Of a DNA stretch of 64,000 nucleotides, positions 44,840-56,489 are shown one piece after another (position 1 is the first letter of the stretch; every line of letters begins with the position of its first letter). Location: NCBI GenBank assembly GCA_004194705.1, contig SADC01000918.1, positions 124,001 to 188,000 of the forward strand, in the 5' to 3' direction. The translations under genes and the position numbers were made by a program. This DNA is from Ditylenchus dipsaci (Eukaryota; Nematoda; Chromadorea; Rhabditida; Anguinidae). The notes below the pieces were generated by a model. The model did no database searches, was not told the origin of the DNA, and saw only the letters and a program-made list of their open reading frames with translations.

Positions 44840-46150
44840 TGCACAGTTAACCTGCAGAAGAGCTACCTATTGGAGCACCACCCAAATTGGGGGGGGGGTG
44901 CCAGTCAATACTCACGGACACACACCAGATTAAATCTGCAGCAGCAGAGTCAAGTTCTTCTTCTCCAACTACTGCCCTTTTTTATTGAAGGAGGGATGGG
45001 GAGTGCTCCCCGATTGATCCAGTAATTAGATAATGATTCAGGAGGAGAAGTTAGCGAGATGGATACTCCACTGGATGTACTACTACCACTGCTTTCCATT
45101 TCTGGGGAGGGTCAATCACCAAGTATTAACTATCAATTAGTCAGCAAGTTTCCGCTGTTTGCCATAAAAATATGTGTGAAAATGCATAAAAATGTGAATT
45201 TTAGCAACGAGGATGCAATGGTCCGAGTTGAAGTAAGAGCTGTTCATAATACCAATTTTAATTCAACGGCAGTATTTTTTTTGACACTCTTTGAATTCCG
45301 TCGTGTTTCTGCGAAAAAACACCACAAAAATGTGTTTTGAAAAAAAAAAGTTAAAAAAAGTTGACCTCCAAGCCCTTTGGGGAACAGCATAAATTCCGCT
45401 GACTACCTCATTCAGTCCCAGGCGATACGTTTAAAAAAATAGCGCTCAAAAATGTGAAGAAAAAGTAATTTAACCGGAAATCAGTGTGCTCTCTTACTAT
45501 ATAAGGATTTTGAAAATATATCAGGTTGTTCACAAAGTTCGCGACCTACCTTGATTCATTTGTTATACATTTTTTCAGCATTGTTCTAACTACTTATTCG
45601 TGGTAACAACTTAATGATAACGATGCGATAACAAGTCAGTCATCCGTTGGATACTCTCCTTCGCGTTTTGTAACTGCCTCTCATCGACGAATCGAATCCG
45701 CAAAGCCGCAAACAAAGAAACCAAATGCCTTTGAATTAATAAAAATTCTCAGTGTATAAGTGATGAGTGAGATTTTGTTCATGTTTCGTTATCATTTAGT
45801 CGTTACTATGAATAAATAGTCAAACAGATTGAAAAAAGGAAAAAATGTATTAAAAAGATGGTCGCAAACTTTATGAACTACCTAATAATTAGTGACTACA
45901 GAACCAAATGGAATATGACATAAAGAAGTAGACAGCGTCCGCCGCAACCTTATCCGGGTTTAACTTCAGCCAGATCCGGCCATATGTCAAGAATGTTTAA
46001 AAGAATTTCTTGTCTAAAAAAGTACTTGCGAGTTTCGAGCGCTGCGTTATTAAATCAGCCTTTACATGGAGTTTAACACTCTCTCTGACGATACCAAAAA
46101 CGAAGCACAACCCTTATTCACTACAACCTACCACAACTATCAGAAATCCC
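44840..46150. other. Intergenic stretch with one MITE
   Basis: A palindromic element at about 45524-45888 has ends CAGGTTGTTCACAAAGTTCG and the complement of TAGGTAGTTCATAAAGTTTG, resembling mariner termini. The rest shows no coding or RNA signal. Confidence 0.45.
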
Positions 46151-46162
46151 GACAAGAAATAG

Positions 46163-46168
46163 TTTATT
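46163..46168 (-). promoter_or_regulatory. Polyadenylation signal
   Basis: AATAAA on the minus strand, 35 nt after the stop of the coiled-coil membrane protein gene. Confidence 0.6.
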
Positions 46169-46202
46169 GACAAAAAGAACAACAGCGGTAAATCCTCAAT
46201 AC

Positions 46203-46881
46203 TCACTCCGCCAGATCAAGATAGCTTTTAAGTTGATCCACAGCAGGACACGTGATTTCTTCGGATGGGAGCAAGAGCATTTCATCTAAAAAGGACGAAC
46301 AGATATGACGAAAACCACGAAAACCAATGAAGCCACCTTTGTCCACACCGCTAGAAGAGCCATTGAAACTGCTGAAAGAGAGAATTGCGAGCAGAACAAT
46401 CAAGAACGTGCAGAAGTTGTGGTAGATGAATCGCAAGCAGCACTGCAGCCAAGATGGATTGAATACAACATCTGCTCTTTTCTGTGGCGCGTGTCGACGT
46501 TCGGATCCCTCATCACCGTGGTATTGCTTCAAACGGAGATTTTCCAGCCGTAAGGTAGCCATTTGCTCGTTTAGGTCTTGAATCTTCCTCTCATAAACAG
46601 CCGAAGAATTTGGAAGCGCTAAAATGGAGAAAAAAATTTCAAGCAGTTCATATTGAAATCATACAGTTTCTGTCAGTATGTTTGCGAACGATATAAACAC
46701 TTCTGTAACTTGAACGTCCCCCATTGGAATCAGTGACACTAAACAATAAAAACCATTGAAAAGTTAGAAAGGATTCAATAAATTGTACCTGCTTCCAATC
46801 TGTTGATCATCGAAATTCATACTGGGATCGTAAACGACACACGAATTGAACATTTCGATGATACCTATCTTGCCAGCTTTT
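46203..46881 (-). CDS. Coiled-coil, single-pass membrane protein, 3' exons (unknown family)
   Basis: Four exons on the minus strand: 46789-46881, 46665-46738, 46337-46618 and 46203-46285. The introns are 50, 46 and 51 nt with GT-AG borders and matched phases. They encode the last 176 or so residues. A Ser/Thr-rich stretch leads into a leucine-heptad coiled coil (YERKIQDLNEQMATLRLENL), a basic linker, a hydrophobic segment CTFLIVLLAILSFSSF, and a 40-residue acidic tail with EEITCPAVDQLKSYLDL. This would suit a C-terminal membrane anchor with a short tail beyond the bilayer. The first exon seen starts in phase 2, so further 5' exons lie upstream of 46881 and were not found; a pogo-like MITE sits there. 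I do not recognise the family. No frame break is present. Confidence 0.65.
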
Positions 46882-46971
46882 CTAAAATATGTCAAAGATG
46901 TGAGAAGATAAATGAAAACAGATAATAAAAAATATTGCGAGGTCAATGAAAGCTGCGAATGACATCTACTA

Positions 46972-47271
46972 CAGTCGAACCTGGATACAACACCACCCGA
47001 TATAACACCACCCGAAAATGAACCGATCGGGTAAGCTTTGACTAAAATTAAGTCAAGTAAACCCTAAGTACAACACCACTCTAGGGTCGAGGCTCTATAT
47101 GTGTTGGGGTCCCCGAAAAAAATATGCTTTGCTCCTCCTGTTGATTTTTTTTCAAAATTTTTTTTTGTTTTTCATTTCTTTTTCAGCTTGTTTGTCGTAC
47201 TGAATTATACTTTTAGTTTTTTAATCGTAATTATCGGTCTCTCGAGGTGGTGTTGTATCCAGGTTTGACTG
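46972..47271. mobile_element. Pogo-like MITE, TA-flanked
   Basis: Ends CAGTCGAACCTGGATACAAC and the complement of CAGTCAAACCTGGATACAAC, flanked by TA on both sides. ACAACACCACC recurs inside. Located upstream of the coiled-coil membrane protein exons. Confidence 0.75.
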
Positions 47272-47518
47272 TATACGTTCTGTCTTTCCGTAATAAGGGA
47301 AAATAAGATTTGCATTGAAAAAACAAACCACTCGTGCGTTTGGGTATTTCATGGTACAGCAAATCGATAAATTTATCGATTTCGATAAAATTATTTTTCG
47401 GCTGTTTGTTCGAAAAAATATGCAAAATGTTGTGAAAACCCACAAGTAACCCCCATTCGCGTAGGGGAATTGGGCGTTCCTATAAAAGATAAATTAGAGA
47501 AATGCTCAATGAACTATT

Positions 47519-48015
47519 GGCAGGACTTCCTTTTACGGAGTCCTCCCAAAAGTGTGTTTTGACCACTTATTCGAGCTTTTCAGGTCGTAATTAGTCGAAA
47601 AAACATGTTTTCAGGATTGGGAAAGACATATGCAAAAAAAAATTTTGGTCAAAAAATTAAAAAATTTTTGACCAAAATTTTTAATTTTTTCTCCAAAATG
47701 TACCAAAATTTTTAAGTACCTTATTTAATAAGGTATTATTAAGTACCCTTGGTATGTCTGATTAAAAAGGTATCATTAATCAGACATACCAAGGTATTTG
47801 GCCGCTTCGCGGCCAAAGACCAGCACACTCCACATTGCAAGGGATAAAAAAAAAGTAAAATTTTTGGTAAAAAAGTCGATTTTTGATCAAAATTTTTTTT
47901 TGCATATGTCTTTCCCAATCCTGAAAACATGTTTTTCGACTAATTACGACCTGAAAAGCTTGAATAAGTGGTCAAAACACACTTTTGGGAGGACTCCGTA
48001 AAAGGAAGTTTAGCC
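47519..48015. mobile_element. 497-bp MITE inserted in the outer foldback arm
   Basis: Ends GGCAGGACTTCCTTTTACGG and the complement of GGCTAAACTTCCTTTTACGG, with perfect 8-bp duplication GAACTATT at 47511-47518 and 48016-48023. A smaller hairpin (TGGTATGTCTGATTAA and complement) lies at its centre. Confidence 0.85.
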
Positions 48016-49302
48016 GAACTATTTGATAAAAAAAGACATTTGGTCAAATAAGGATTTGTTCAAATAACATCTTTGCTCAATCACTTGTTTGAATTTCTAA
48101 TTGTTTGGCCAATCGTATATTTGGTTTTTTTACTTGTTTTGTGAAAGAACATTTGGTCAAATTACTATAGAAAGACTTGTGCAAGAGCCGGCCTGGAAAG
48201 CCTATTTTTCTTCTCAAGTTGGGATATGAATCTCAGATATCCTTACTTCAGCACCCTGAAATTTGATAAAACCAAAATTTCGATTTTACTCACCCAAATC
48301 CCAAAATCCGGGATGGTTACCTCTTCTGGTCCAGGTGGATATCTATCTGGAGGATCTGAAAAATAAAAGAGAGATTTTTAAATTGAAAAGCTATTCTACC
48401 ATATGTAAAATTGTGTGGTGAGTTTGGTTTGATAAGACCAAACTAAGATTTCACCCACTTAAATCCCTGCATGGTTTGTTTTTTATTTTGAAAATCCAGG
48501 CCATCCAGCTGGATGTCCACCTGGTCAGGCGGTACCTACCCAAGGTTTTGGGGTTCGGGAGGTAAAAATAGAGTTTTGGTCTTATCAAACCTTATTACCC
48601 AGACAATTTGAAGTATCATAGGCAAATGATTTAATTTTAAAATTTTTTGATTTTTCAAGTCATCCATGTGGGGAAATATAGATGTCGAAAATCGCAAATT
48701 TAATCCTATCAAACCCAATTCACCACCCGATTATATGTTAGAATAAATGATTTATTTTCGATTTTGACTAAAATCTTATTTTTAGGCCATCCAGCTTAAT
48801 ATCCATCTAGGCCCTGGGTACCCACGCTAGGTTTAGAATTTGAGTCATTAAAATCACAGTTTCAGTATTGTCAAACGATGTTCAGCATAAAATTTGGGGT
48901 AGGATACTATGGTTTGAAATTTCTTTCAAATCATGTAAAAAACTAAAATTTTCGGTATTTGGAGACAGATGAACCCTCAGAATATGCACCTATCCTGGTA
49001 TGGGTGTTGTGCCGAGAAGATCATTATGATTTCTGAGATAAACAGGGCTAGAGCAAATGTTCTTTTGCCAAATATACGATTGGCCAAACAATTAGAAATT
49101 CAAACAAGTGATTGAGCAAATATGTTATTTGAGCAAATGCTTATTTGACCAAATGTCTTTTTGGGGTTTAGGACATTTTTCCGTTGGACATTTTTCCGTC
49201 GAAATTTTTCCGTGGTCATGTATTGGCTGTAATTTTTTTTGGTGATTGAAAAGACGAATTCTGTTAGTACCGTTTTGTAGCTCAGGTCCAGGGGCCGTAT
49301 GC

Positions 49303-49585
49303 ATTGGCAGCTAGGATTGAGGATAGGATTAATCCTATCCTTAATCCTATCCGTCCTAATGCATACGGATCGGCTTGGATTCTGGATCGGATAATTTCTA
49401 ATGTCGAGAGCTCTGAAAATGCACTGAAATTATCCGATCTAGAATCCAATCCGTCCTAATGCATACGGATAGGCTTGAGGATAGGATTAATCCTATCCTC
49501 AATCCTATCCGTCCTAATGCATATGGATCGGCTTGAGGATAGGATTAATCCTATCCTCAATCCTAGCTGCCAATGCATACGGCCC
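49303..49585. repeat. Inverted satellite of GGATAGGATTAATCCTATCC units
   Basis: A 20-bp palindromic unit (or a close variant) occurs three times, joined by CGTCCTAATGCATACGGAT spacers. The block is enclosed by GGGCCGTATGCATTGGCAGC and its complement. Confidence 0.75.
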
Positions 49586-50291
49586 CAGGGCTTCAAAATG
49601 AGCCATCAACAATCAACGTTCAATTGCAAAATTTTGGATAAAAATGCCCAGTCTGACACTGAGTCTCAAATTTCGACGGAAAAATGTCCAACTTCCTTTT
49701 AGTGTCAGATTGGACATTTTTATCCAAAATTTTGCAATCAGACATTGATTGTTAATAGCTCATTTTGAAGCCCTGAATCTTAGCTACAAAACCGTACTAA
49801 CGAATCATTTTTCTCGATCAACAAAAAAAAGTACAGCCAAAAAATGACCGCCGAACAATTTTGACGGAAAAATGTCCAACGGAAAAATGTCCGATCCCCT
49901 CTTTTTGTTATCAAATAGTTCATTGAGCATTTCTCTAATTTATCTTTCATAGGCACGCCGAGAATTGTTCCTCTATACGAATTGTTCCCTTTACCGAAAT
50001 TTTCCAAAATCTGCAAACATTTTGCATATTTTTTCGAACAAACAGCCGATTTTTTTTATCGAAATCCATAAATTTGTCGATTTGCTGTACTATAAATACC
50101 CGGTATTATGGTATCAATACCGGTAATTTATTAATAAAAGACCGGATGTGGAAAGTCGGTATTTTAAGATTGGTTAATGATGTTTTTTTGAAGGGAGGAT
50201 CATGTAAAAAAGTGAAAAATTTTCAAAAATTTAAAAAAAAATCCGAAAATTTCAACTTTTTCGTACGATATATATGCGTCTGCGCGGGTAG

Positions 50292-51075
50292 TACAGAGTG
50301 GCCCAATTTTTTTACTTATATTTCTTTTGGTCATAGCTTTTTGTATGTACGGTCATTTTTCTTGACCAACCACTCATTCCAAAGCTCTATCTTTGCCATT
50401 TTATCTAATTAAAAAGATTGCTTCATTATTGATGACAGTCGTCCATGTATGACTGTTTTGTAAAACATCGATGTTGGATGTTTATTCACAGGTTTCAGAT
50501 GCATTACTATAGTCAAGAGAAAATCCGTGTGGTTTATTGAGACTCAAAATGGAAAATAATGCTAACAGTTGTCTGAGGCTTGTCGTGTTATCGAAGATCT
50601 TCACGTTTAGGACGGTGCCCCTTCCTCATTGGTCTTTCGTGACTCTAACAGAAAACTATTTAAACCTGCAGATAGGTATTGGTAGACAAAAGTTTCCTCA
50701 GGAAATGGTCCACCGATAAATTGAAGCATATGAAAATCGTCTTAACCGATGCATTGCTGTGGGTTGCAACAGCGTTTGGCAAAGCTTTAATAAGATTCAT
50801 TCAGCGTTCACATTTTGTTTTTGCGTCTATTATTTGTTATCAAAAAGTTTTAACCTGAAAGCTACAAAAATCAGCCAAAATCAGTCAAAACTAACTCGGT
50901 GTTTTACAAAAACAGTCAGATATGGGCGATAGTCATTAATAATATAGCAATTTTTTCATTAGACAAAATGGCAACTATAGGGCTTTCGAATGAGTGGTTG
51001 GCCAAGAAAAGTGACCGCGCATACAAATATTTATGACCAAAAGAAATGTGGGTGAAAAAGTTGGGCCACCCTGTA
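50292..51075 (+). mobile_element. Tc1/mariner-like relic with transposase fragment
   Basis: TA-bounded ends TACAGAGTGGCCCAA/complement of TACAGGGTGGCCCAA, with inverted arms of about 100 bp. The interior at about 50600-50780 reads VPLPHWSF and, in another frame, EAYENRLNRCIAVG, resembling mariner transposase pieces. No intact DDE domain. Confidence 0.55.
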
Positions 51076-51547
51076 CATCATAGTATGCGAATAGTATGCG
51101 CAAATGGTCTATCGTACGAAAAAATAAAAAAATTTCACTTTTTTCACTTTCATGCCTTGCTTCCCCCTCTTAATCATTAACAAAATAGTATTTCAAAATA
51201 CCGAAACATACCGGTTACCGGTATTAATACGGGGAAATAAAATAACGGTATTTTGCCCAACCGTAGTTCTAAATTCGCGTTTTGCAAGATTTGCGAAAAC
51301 TGTAAAAATACCATCAAAACGTTTACTGCTGTCAAGTCATGTTTAGAATACTGGAATTAGTGCAGAAAACAGGGTCTGGGACACGAAAAAATTTAAGAAT
51401 TTTTCGATCTAAGTAGACGACTAGTTGGTTTTGTTATACTCAGGTAGTCATACCCAGGTTGGTGGTGTCCGGGTAGTAACATTTTGGTCTTGTAATGAAA
51501 TTTTAAAATGTTTTTCTATGATCAAACTTCAGTTCCACTGGATAATC

Positions 51548-51952
51548 GGCTCTATTTAAGAAGAGGTACCATTTTTTGCCTTGGTCCCCCTATTGATTTT
51601 TTTGTAAATTTTATTGATAACACACCATCGACAATTTCAAGATAACAATTCAACTGCTTAGCGAATCATATATTTTCCCATCTGATCAAAGAACACCTTC
51701 AAAATATTCAATTTCTTAGCCCTGCAATTCTGACGGAATACTGCTTCAAAAATATAAGATTGCAGTAATTTGTCGCTTGTTCCGTACAACCGCTTGATTT
51801 TATGTTTCATGTGTGCCCAGAAGCCCAAATCAATACAATACAACATAAATAGGAGACTGATAAAATAGAATTATAAAGCAAGTGAAAACAATTTACAAAA
51901 AAATCAATAGGGGGACCAAGGCAAAAAATGGTACCTCTTCTTAAATAGAGCC
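51548..51952. mobile_element. 405-bp MITE with TSD and recognisable empty site
   Basis: Ends GGCTCTATTTAAGAAGAGGT with perfect complement on the right, extended to about 60 bp. 8-bp duplication GGATAATC at 51540-51547 and 51953-51960. The uninterrupted paralogous sequence at about 10115-10145 (CACTGGGAAATCCGTG) shows the pre-insertion state. Contains GCCTTGGTCCCCC in both arms. Confidence 0.9.
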
Positions 51953-51960
51953 GGATAATC

Positions 51961-52290
51961 CATGCACCAACTAAACCAAGTGGTCGTCCACTTACGTCGG
52001 ACGTCCGGATCAGAATTTTTTTTTTCGTTTTTGATGTCTCAAAACCTGTTTTCTAGACTAATTCCAGCATGATGAAGATGGTTTGATGATGGTAAAAAAA
52101 GGTTTTGTATGGTATTTTTTGAGTACTGGGCAACAACTGATTTTAGCAAAACTCGATTTTCCCAAAAACTCAAGAAATACCCTACAAAACGGCATTTTAG
52201 CACTGTCAAACCATCTTCAGCATGTCCGAATTAGTCCAGAAAACCGGTTTTGGAGGCCGAAAAAAATTCGATAAAGTTTACTGTCAATCT
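51961..52290. mobile_element. CACTTGG-family palindromic MITE, copy 5
   Basis: Starts AAACCAAGTGGTCGTCCACT. Interior CATGATGAAGATGGTTTGAT and inverted partner. A half copy lies at about 51310-51450. Confidence 0.65.
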
Positions 52291-52539
52291 TAAACCGAAG
52301 GCTGAAAAAAAGAAATAAAAGAGAGAAGACACCTAAAGCCAGAGCGAAGAATGACAGTATCATCAGAGAAGAGAACCATTGTAATTTCGAAAAGTTTCGA
52401 GGTTCGGGAATTGCGCCAGAAATTTTTCCGGATCCCGACCGGGGTCAAGATGAAATCTGGTGTAAATTTCGCTAGTTTTCCAAAAATGCCTCTCCCTCTC
52501 AGTCTTTTTCAGTTTCAAGTTTTCTAAAAGTTGCCTTTC

Positions 52540-53100
52540 ACTCTCACATTGGGTACACACTGGGAGTGAAAGTGTGAGTCAAAGTCAGAGTAAGAGTGAA
52601 AGATTTTTTGGCGCTACTGGGGGGGGGTGATGTATATGACAGTAGCGTCGAATTTTTGTTTATCCAATGAAGAGTGAGAGTGAAGGTAAAATTCGCTAAT
52701 TGGGTACAAAGCTTAATTGTTTTTAATTTTTGAGGTTTTACGTCGAATTCTTTTGCTAAAAATTACAATAAGCACTGGGTAAAATGACCCTTTTCTTTCA
52801 AAAATGGTCAAAAAATGTCCCTTTTTACCCAATTTTCACCTTTTTTAATCTAAGAGCCCTGTCGTAAAATTGACGGTAGGCGGTTACCGTAAAATTTCCG
52901 GTATCCGCCGCGGCTTAAAATTGCCATAACTTTTTTTGTAGCGCCAACCTTAATTTTTGTAAAGTTTTCAAATCGGCCATGTTGCGTCGATTGGTGCAAA
53001 AATATTTCACAACAAGTGTCGGAACACATAACTCTGGTAATTTTGAACACGATAAACACGGGAAATTTTCCGGTAACCGCCTACCGCCGTAAAATTAATA
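52540..53100. repeat. AGAGTGAAAG-rich stretch and CGGTAACCGCC palindrome
   Basis: 52540-52690 has GAGTGAAAGTGTGAGTC units related (inverted) to 9490-9600. 52863-53098 is a palindrome with arms AATTGACGGTAGGCGGTTAC/complement. Confidence 0.5.
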
Positions 53101-53570
53101 TTTAATATGTTCCAAGATAAAGCATATATAATCTGAATTGCAAACTTGACTGACAACTTTTTTTTGATAAAAAGACACAACAGTTAATTTATGCAAAAGC
53201 AGTTGAACAAGATGCATAGAGATGTGGGGAGGGGAATTATAGGCTACTCAAAGATACTAGCCAAATCTCGAGAGACTTGCACGGGACATTTGATAGTGGT
53301 GGACAAGTAGTGGGCTAACTCAAAGACAATAGGGGAGACAAAAGGGTCTAAACAAGTGGATCTACATCTTTTACTGTTTGTTCACTAACTCATATACTTT
53401 TCTTCAAAATTATGGGTTTTGAGTCCAAGTCAAAAATACTTACTACACCAACTAAATAATTTTTTTAAAGGCTGAGATTGAGAACACCAAAGGCTTTCGC
53501 GGTTTAAACAAGTAACACAAGAGTAGTGACCAGGATTTAAAGGGGGAGCCATTTAGGTTTGAAAAAGTGG

Positions 53571-54110
53571 CCTCCATGGCGCAGTGCGTAAGCGTTCGCG
53601 TTTTTTGGCCCAAAATGGTGTTTTTTTGATGTTGCAGTGGCACACTATTTTTTTGGCTTGTTTGTCCAGTTTAGCGGTAATTAGACTTTTTTGACGCCAG
53701 ATTCGGAATCAGCAACCCGAATTACGCCTAGAAATGATCAAACAAGCAAAAAAAAATAGTGTGTCACTACGGTGGGAAGGGGGGGGGTCATTTTGTAAAT
53801 TTTTGTAAATCGTGTTTAAACGACTCCTAAGTGATTTTTATGTGCTTAAAACAATGAAAAAGCTGTTTTCTAACACTTTTCCACATAAAAAACCAATTTT
53901 TGGGAAAAAAATTTCGACCAAAATTTGACCAGAAACTTGATTTGCCTTGGTTCCCCAAGGCAAAAGTCAAATATTGAGCAAATTAAAAAAAACGATTTTT
54001 ATGCGGAAAAGTGTTAGAAAATAGCTTTTTTATCGTTTTAAGCACATAAAAATTACTTAGGAGTGTTTAAACACGATTTACAAAAATTTACAGAATGCTT
54101 AAAACTACAA
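53571..54110. repeat. tRNA-like 5' fragment and two palindromic MITEs
   Basis: 53571-53610 resembles a tRNA 5' half (TGGCGCAGTGCGTAAGCG, A-box like) with no T arm. 53637-53770 is a hairpin with AGTGGCACACTATTTTTTTG arms. 53795-54105 is a palindrome centred on GCCTTGGTTCCCCAAGGC, related to the element at 28945-29505. Confidence 0.5.
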
Positions 54111-56470
54111 AATGATCGTCCCACTCTTTTGAGCTATATTAGCAAAATTATTTAGCGACAGAATAAGAGAGAACTAGTTTTTTAAATTTTCAAACTGAAT
54201 TCTGACTCGTTGATAGACCTATTCACGATGCCAAATCTCGCTAAGGATTTTTGTACGGACCGGCCGCAAAGATTTTTGAAATCTATGCCCGAGTTAAATG
54301 GTCCGGTATATAATATGTATATGACCATCATCAATTGATTGGTATTTGTTGATGCTGGTTACCATCCACCCTGAAAACTCGAATAATAATGCAATGGTGC
54401 TAATAAAAGAGCTGCAATTGCAACAGAAAAGAAATTTTGGCGCTAGTAGCGAATACCCCCAACAATCCGATCTTTTGAAATTGCTGTAACTACCCTTGCA
54501 AACAACAAGTTTAGGCTTAGCCCTTAGGCTTGGGGGTAGGCCAGCGTATGGAATTTGTGACTAATAAAGAGTTTGCGCACATTTTCCGGGGTCTGGGACA
54601 TAAATTTGGGTACTTTTTATACCGGGATAAATTCTATTTGATTGGGATTTGAAAGCTGGTCCGGAACCAAATCCATGCTCGGCCCGTTGACAGGCCTAAT
54701 CGTTACAACATATTTGGGTCGAAAAACAACGCTCAGAAAATAAAAATAGGCTCCTGATGTTTTCGTTTAAGTTAGATTCGAATTTTGAAAAATGGAAAGT
54801 GGGCGGGACTTTGAAATTCATTAGTTTTCTGAGTATATTCTTGTATATTTTGGATCAAAAAGCGGACATTAGTGACTGGAAAAACAAAAAGATGACAGCA
54901 AAAAGTGAAATAGGAACTTCTAGCAAACAAATGCCCCTACCTAGATACTCAGAGGTCACATTTGTTTGGACAAGCAGCACATATTGTTTTTATTTCGGCA
55001 CCTATTGCTAAACGGATTAGCTGCTTGGCCTAGCATTAACAAACACAAAATGACCCTTACAAGGTCAATACTTTTTTGCATCTGCCAATTTTTTTTAATT
55101 TTTAATACTAAATTTTTTTTAGCAAAAAAATTAAATTTCCGAGATTCCCAGCTGTTGATTGAAATTTTCATGCCGTTAAATGTTGGCTCGTGTCCTTCTC
55201 CGCACCTAGATCAGGCACTAGGGTCTTATTGAATCGAAAGTCGACGGTAAATGTCAGTGGCGTACGCAGGAATTTCTGACAGAGGGGGCACCAGGCCATT
55301 TTTAGACCATTTTACCTACACCGTTTTTCAAATTTTCGAGGCCATTTCACCTACATCGTTTGAGAAAATCTGACAAAGGGGGGGGGGCACGTGCCTCACC
55401 CGGGGGTTGACTGTAATTTTTATACGCTGAAAACGATAAGAAAGTCGTTTACTTTACTAAAAATAAAAGTTTTCGGAAAAAAATTCATTACCAAAGTTGA
55501 CGTTTTATAACTATTCACAGTTAATAAAAAGGGGCCCTCGAAGTGCACAACGGCCGTGCTTTAGACCCTTCTCGGTAAAAGTACAAAAAGAATATACTTT
55601 AAAAGTAATTTTGCGGCCAAGATGTTCCGGGACTTGAAATTGAAGGGTGGATATGTTGCAAACTTCAAACTTTAGTCTTCGATAATATAGCAAAAAGCTG
55701 GCCAAAGACTAAAGGAAACAAAAAAGTTGCACTATTTTGTTCTGTGGAACACTTTCCTTGTTCAAGTCAGTAAATGCGATTATAAAAACTTCTACTAATT
55801 GAAAATTTTCAAAATAAGAATTACTAAACTGAGTCATAAGATTACTAGAAAGATATTTTGGAACACGCACAATATAAAATGTCTAAAAAGTTTAGACGTA
55901 AAAAATTAAAAAAAAAGCAAAAGGTGATTGCTACTTTATTGCGCCATAAATATTGCTTTATCACAGCAAAAAAAGGAAAAAATTTCAAATAAAAAGGAGA
56001 AAAAAGAAGAGTTTATCTTAGATAATTTATTACTTATTTTACTTTTTATTTTTCCTGTAATTTACCCAAAAAAAGTTTTGGATATATAATACAAAAAGAG
56101 TAATACTCAAACAACTATATATCAGTCAGCCATTTAATAGCAGTAGACAAGTTATGGGCACCAGTTAATGGCTGTTAATCCCTATTGTTTCCTCTCCACA
56201 TTTATCCAGTAAAAAGGGATAGGGATTTGAGTAATAGTCTTTATACAGGTAGTAGTTGCCCTGGGAAACACCAAACACAAAAACAGGAAGGATGTAAATA
56301 GCAGGAAGCTTGACCTGTGGTCTGAACCGCACAGCTTTCACACTGACAAATATCACAAGAATTCAAAATCAGTCCAAACCAAAGTGCATGATCAGTAGTC
56401 TTGTTCGAATTCATGTTAGGCAGGTAAATCTCTGCACGCATCTATAACCCTTCAAGCCTATAGCTTAGAG
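54111..56470. other. Gene-poor stretch
   Basis: 54430-54540 shares TTTTGGCGCTAGTAGC and about 100 bp of following sequence with 61420-61560, a dispersed repeat. 55249-55400 is a hAT-like relic starting AGTGGCGTACGCAGGAATTT. No exon recognised. Confidence 0.4.
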
Positions 56471-56489
56471 CGTCTTGATCAAAAAATAT

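Larger units (their letters stand above)
47341..50093. mobile_element. Multi-layer foldback locus
   Basis: Outer arms 47341-47518 and 49916-50093 are inverted copies (about three-quarters identical by eye), sharing ATTAGAGAAATGCTCAATGA. Next layer: 48016-48175 against 49035-49165 (CAAACAAGTGATTGAGCAAA type). Next: 49166-49220 against 49850-49892 (GGACATTTTTCCG units). Innermost: 49303-49585. The intervening 48200-49020 holds CCACCTGG/GTACC repeats. Confidence 0.7.

Noticed and set aside
45059..45340. 93-codon plus-strand open frame
   Set aside because: No splice signals, homology or composition bias support it.
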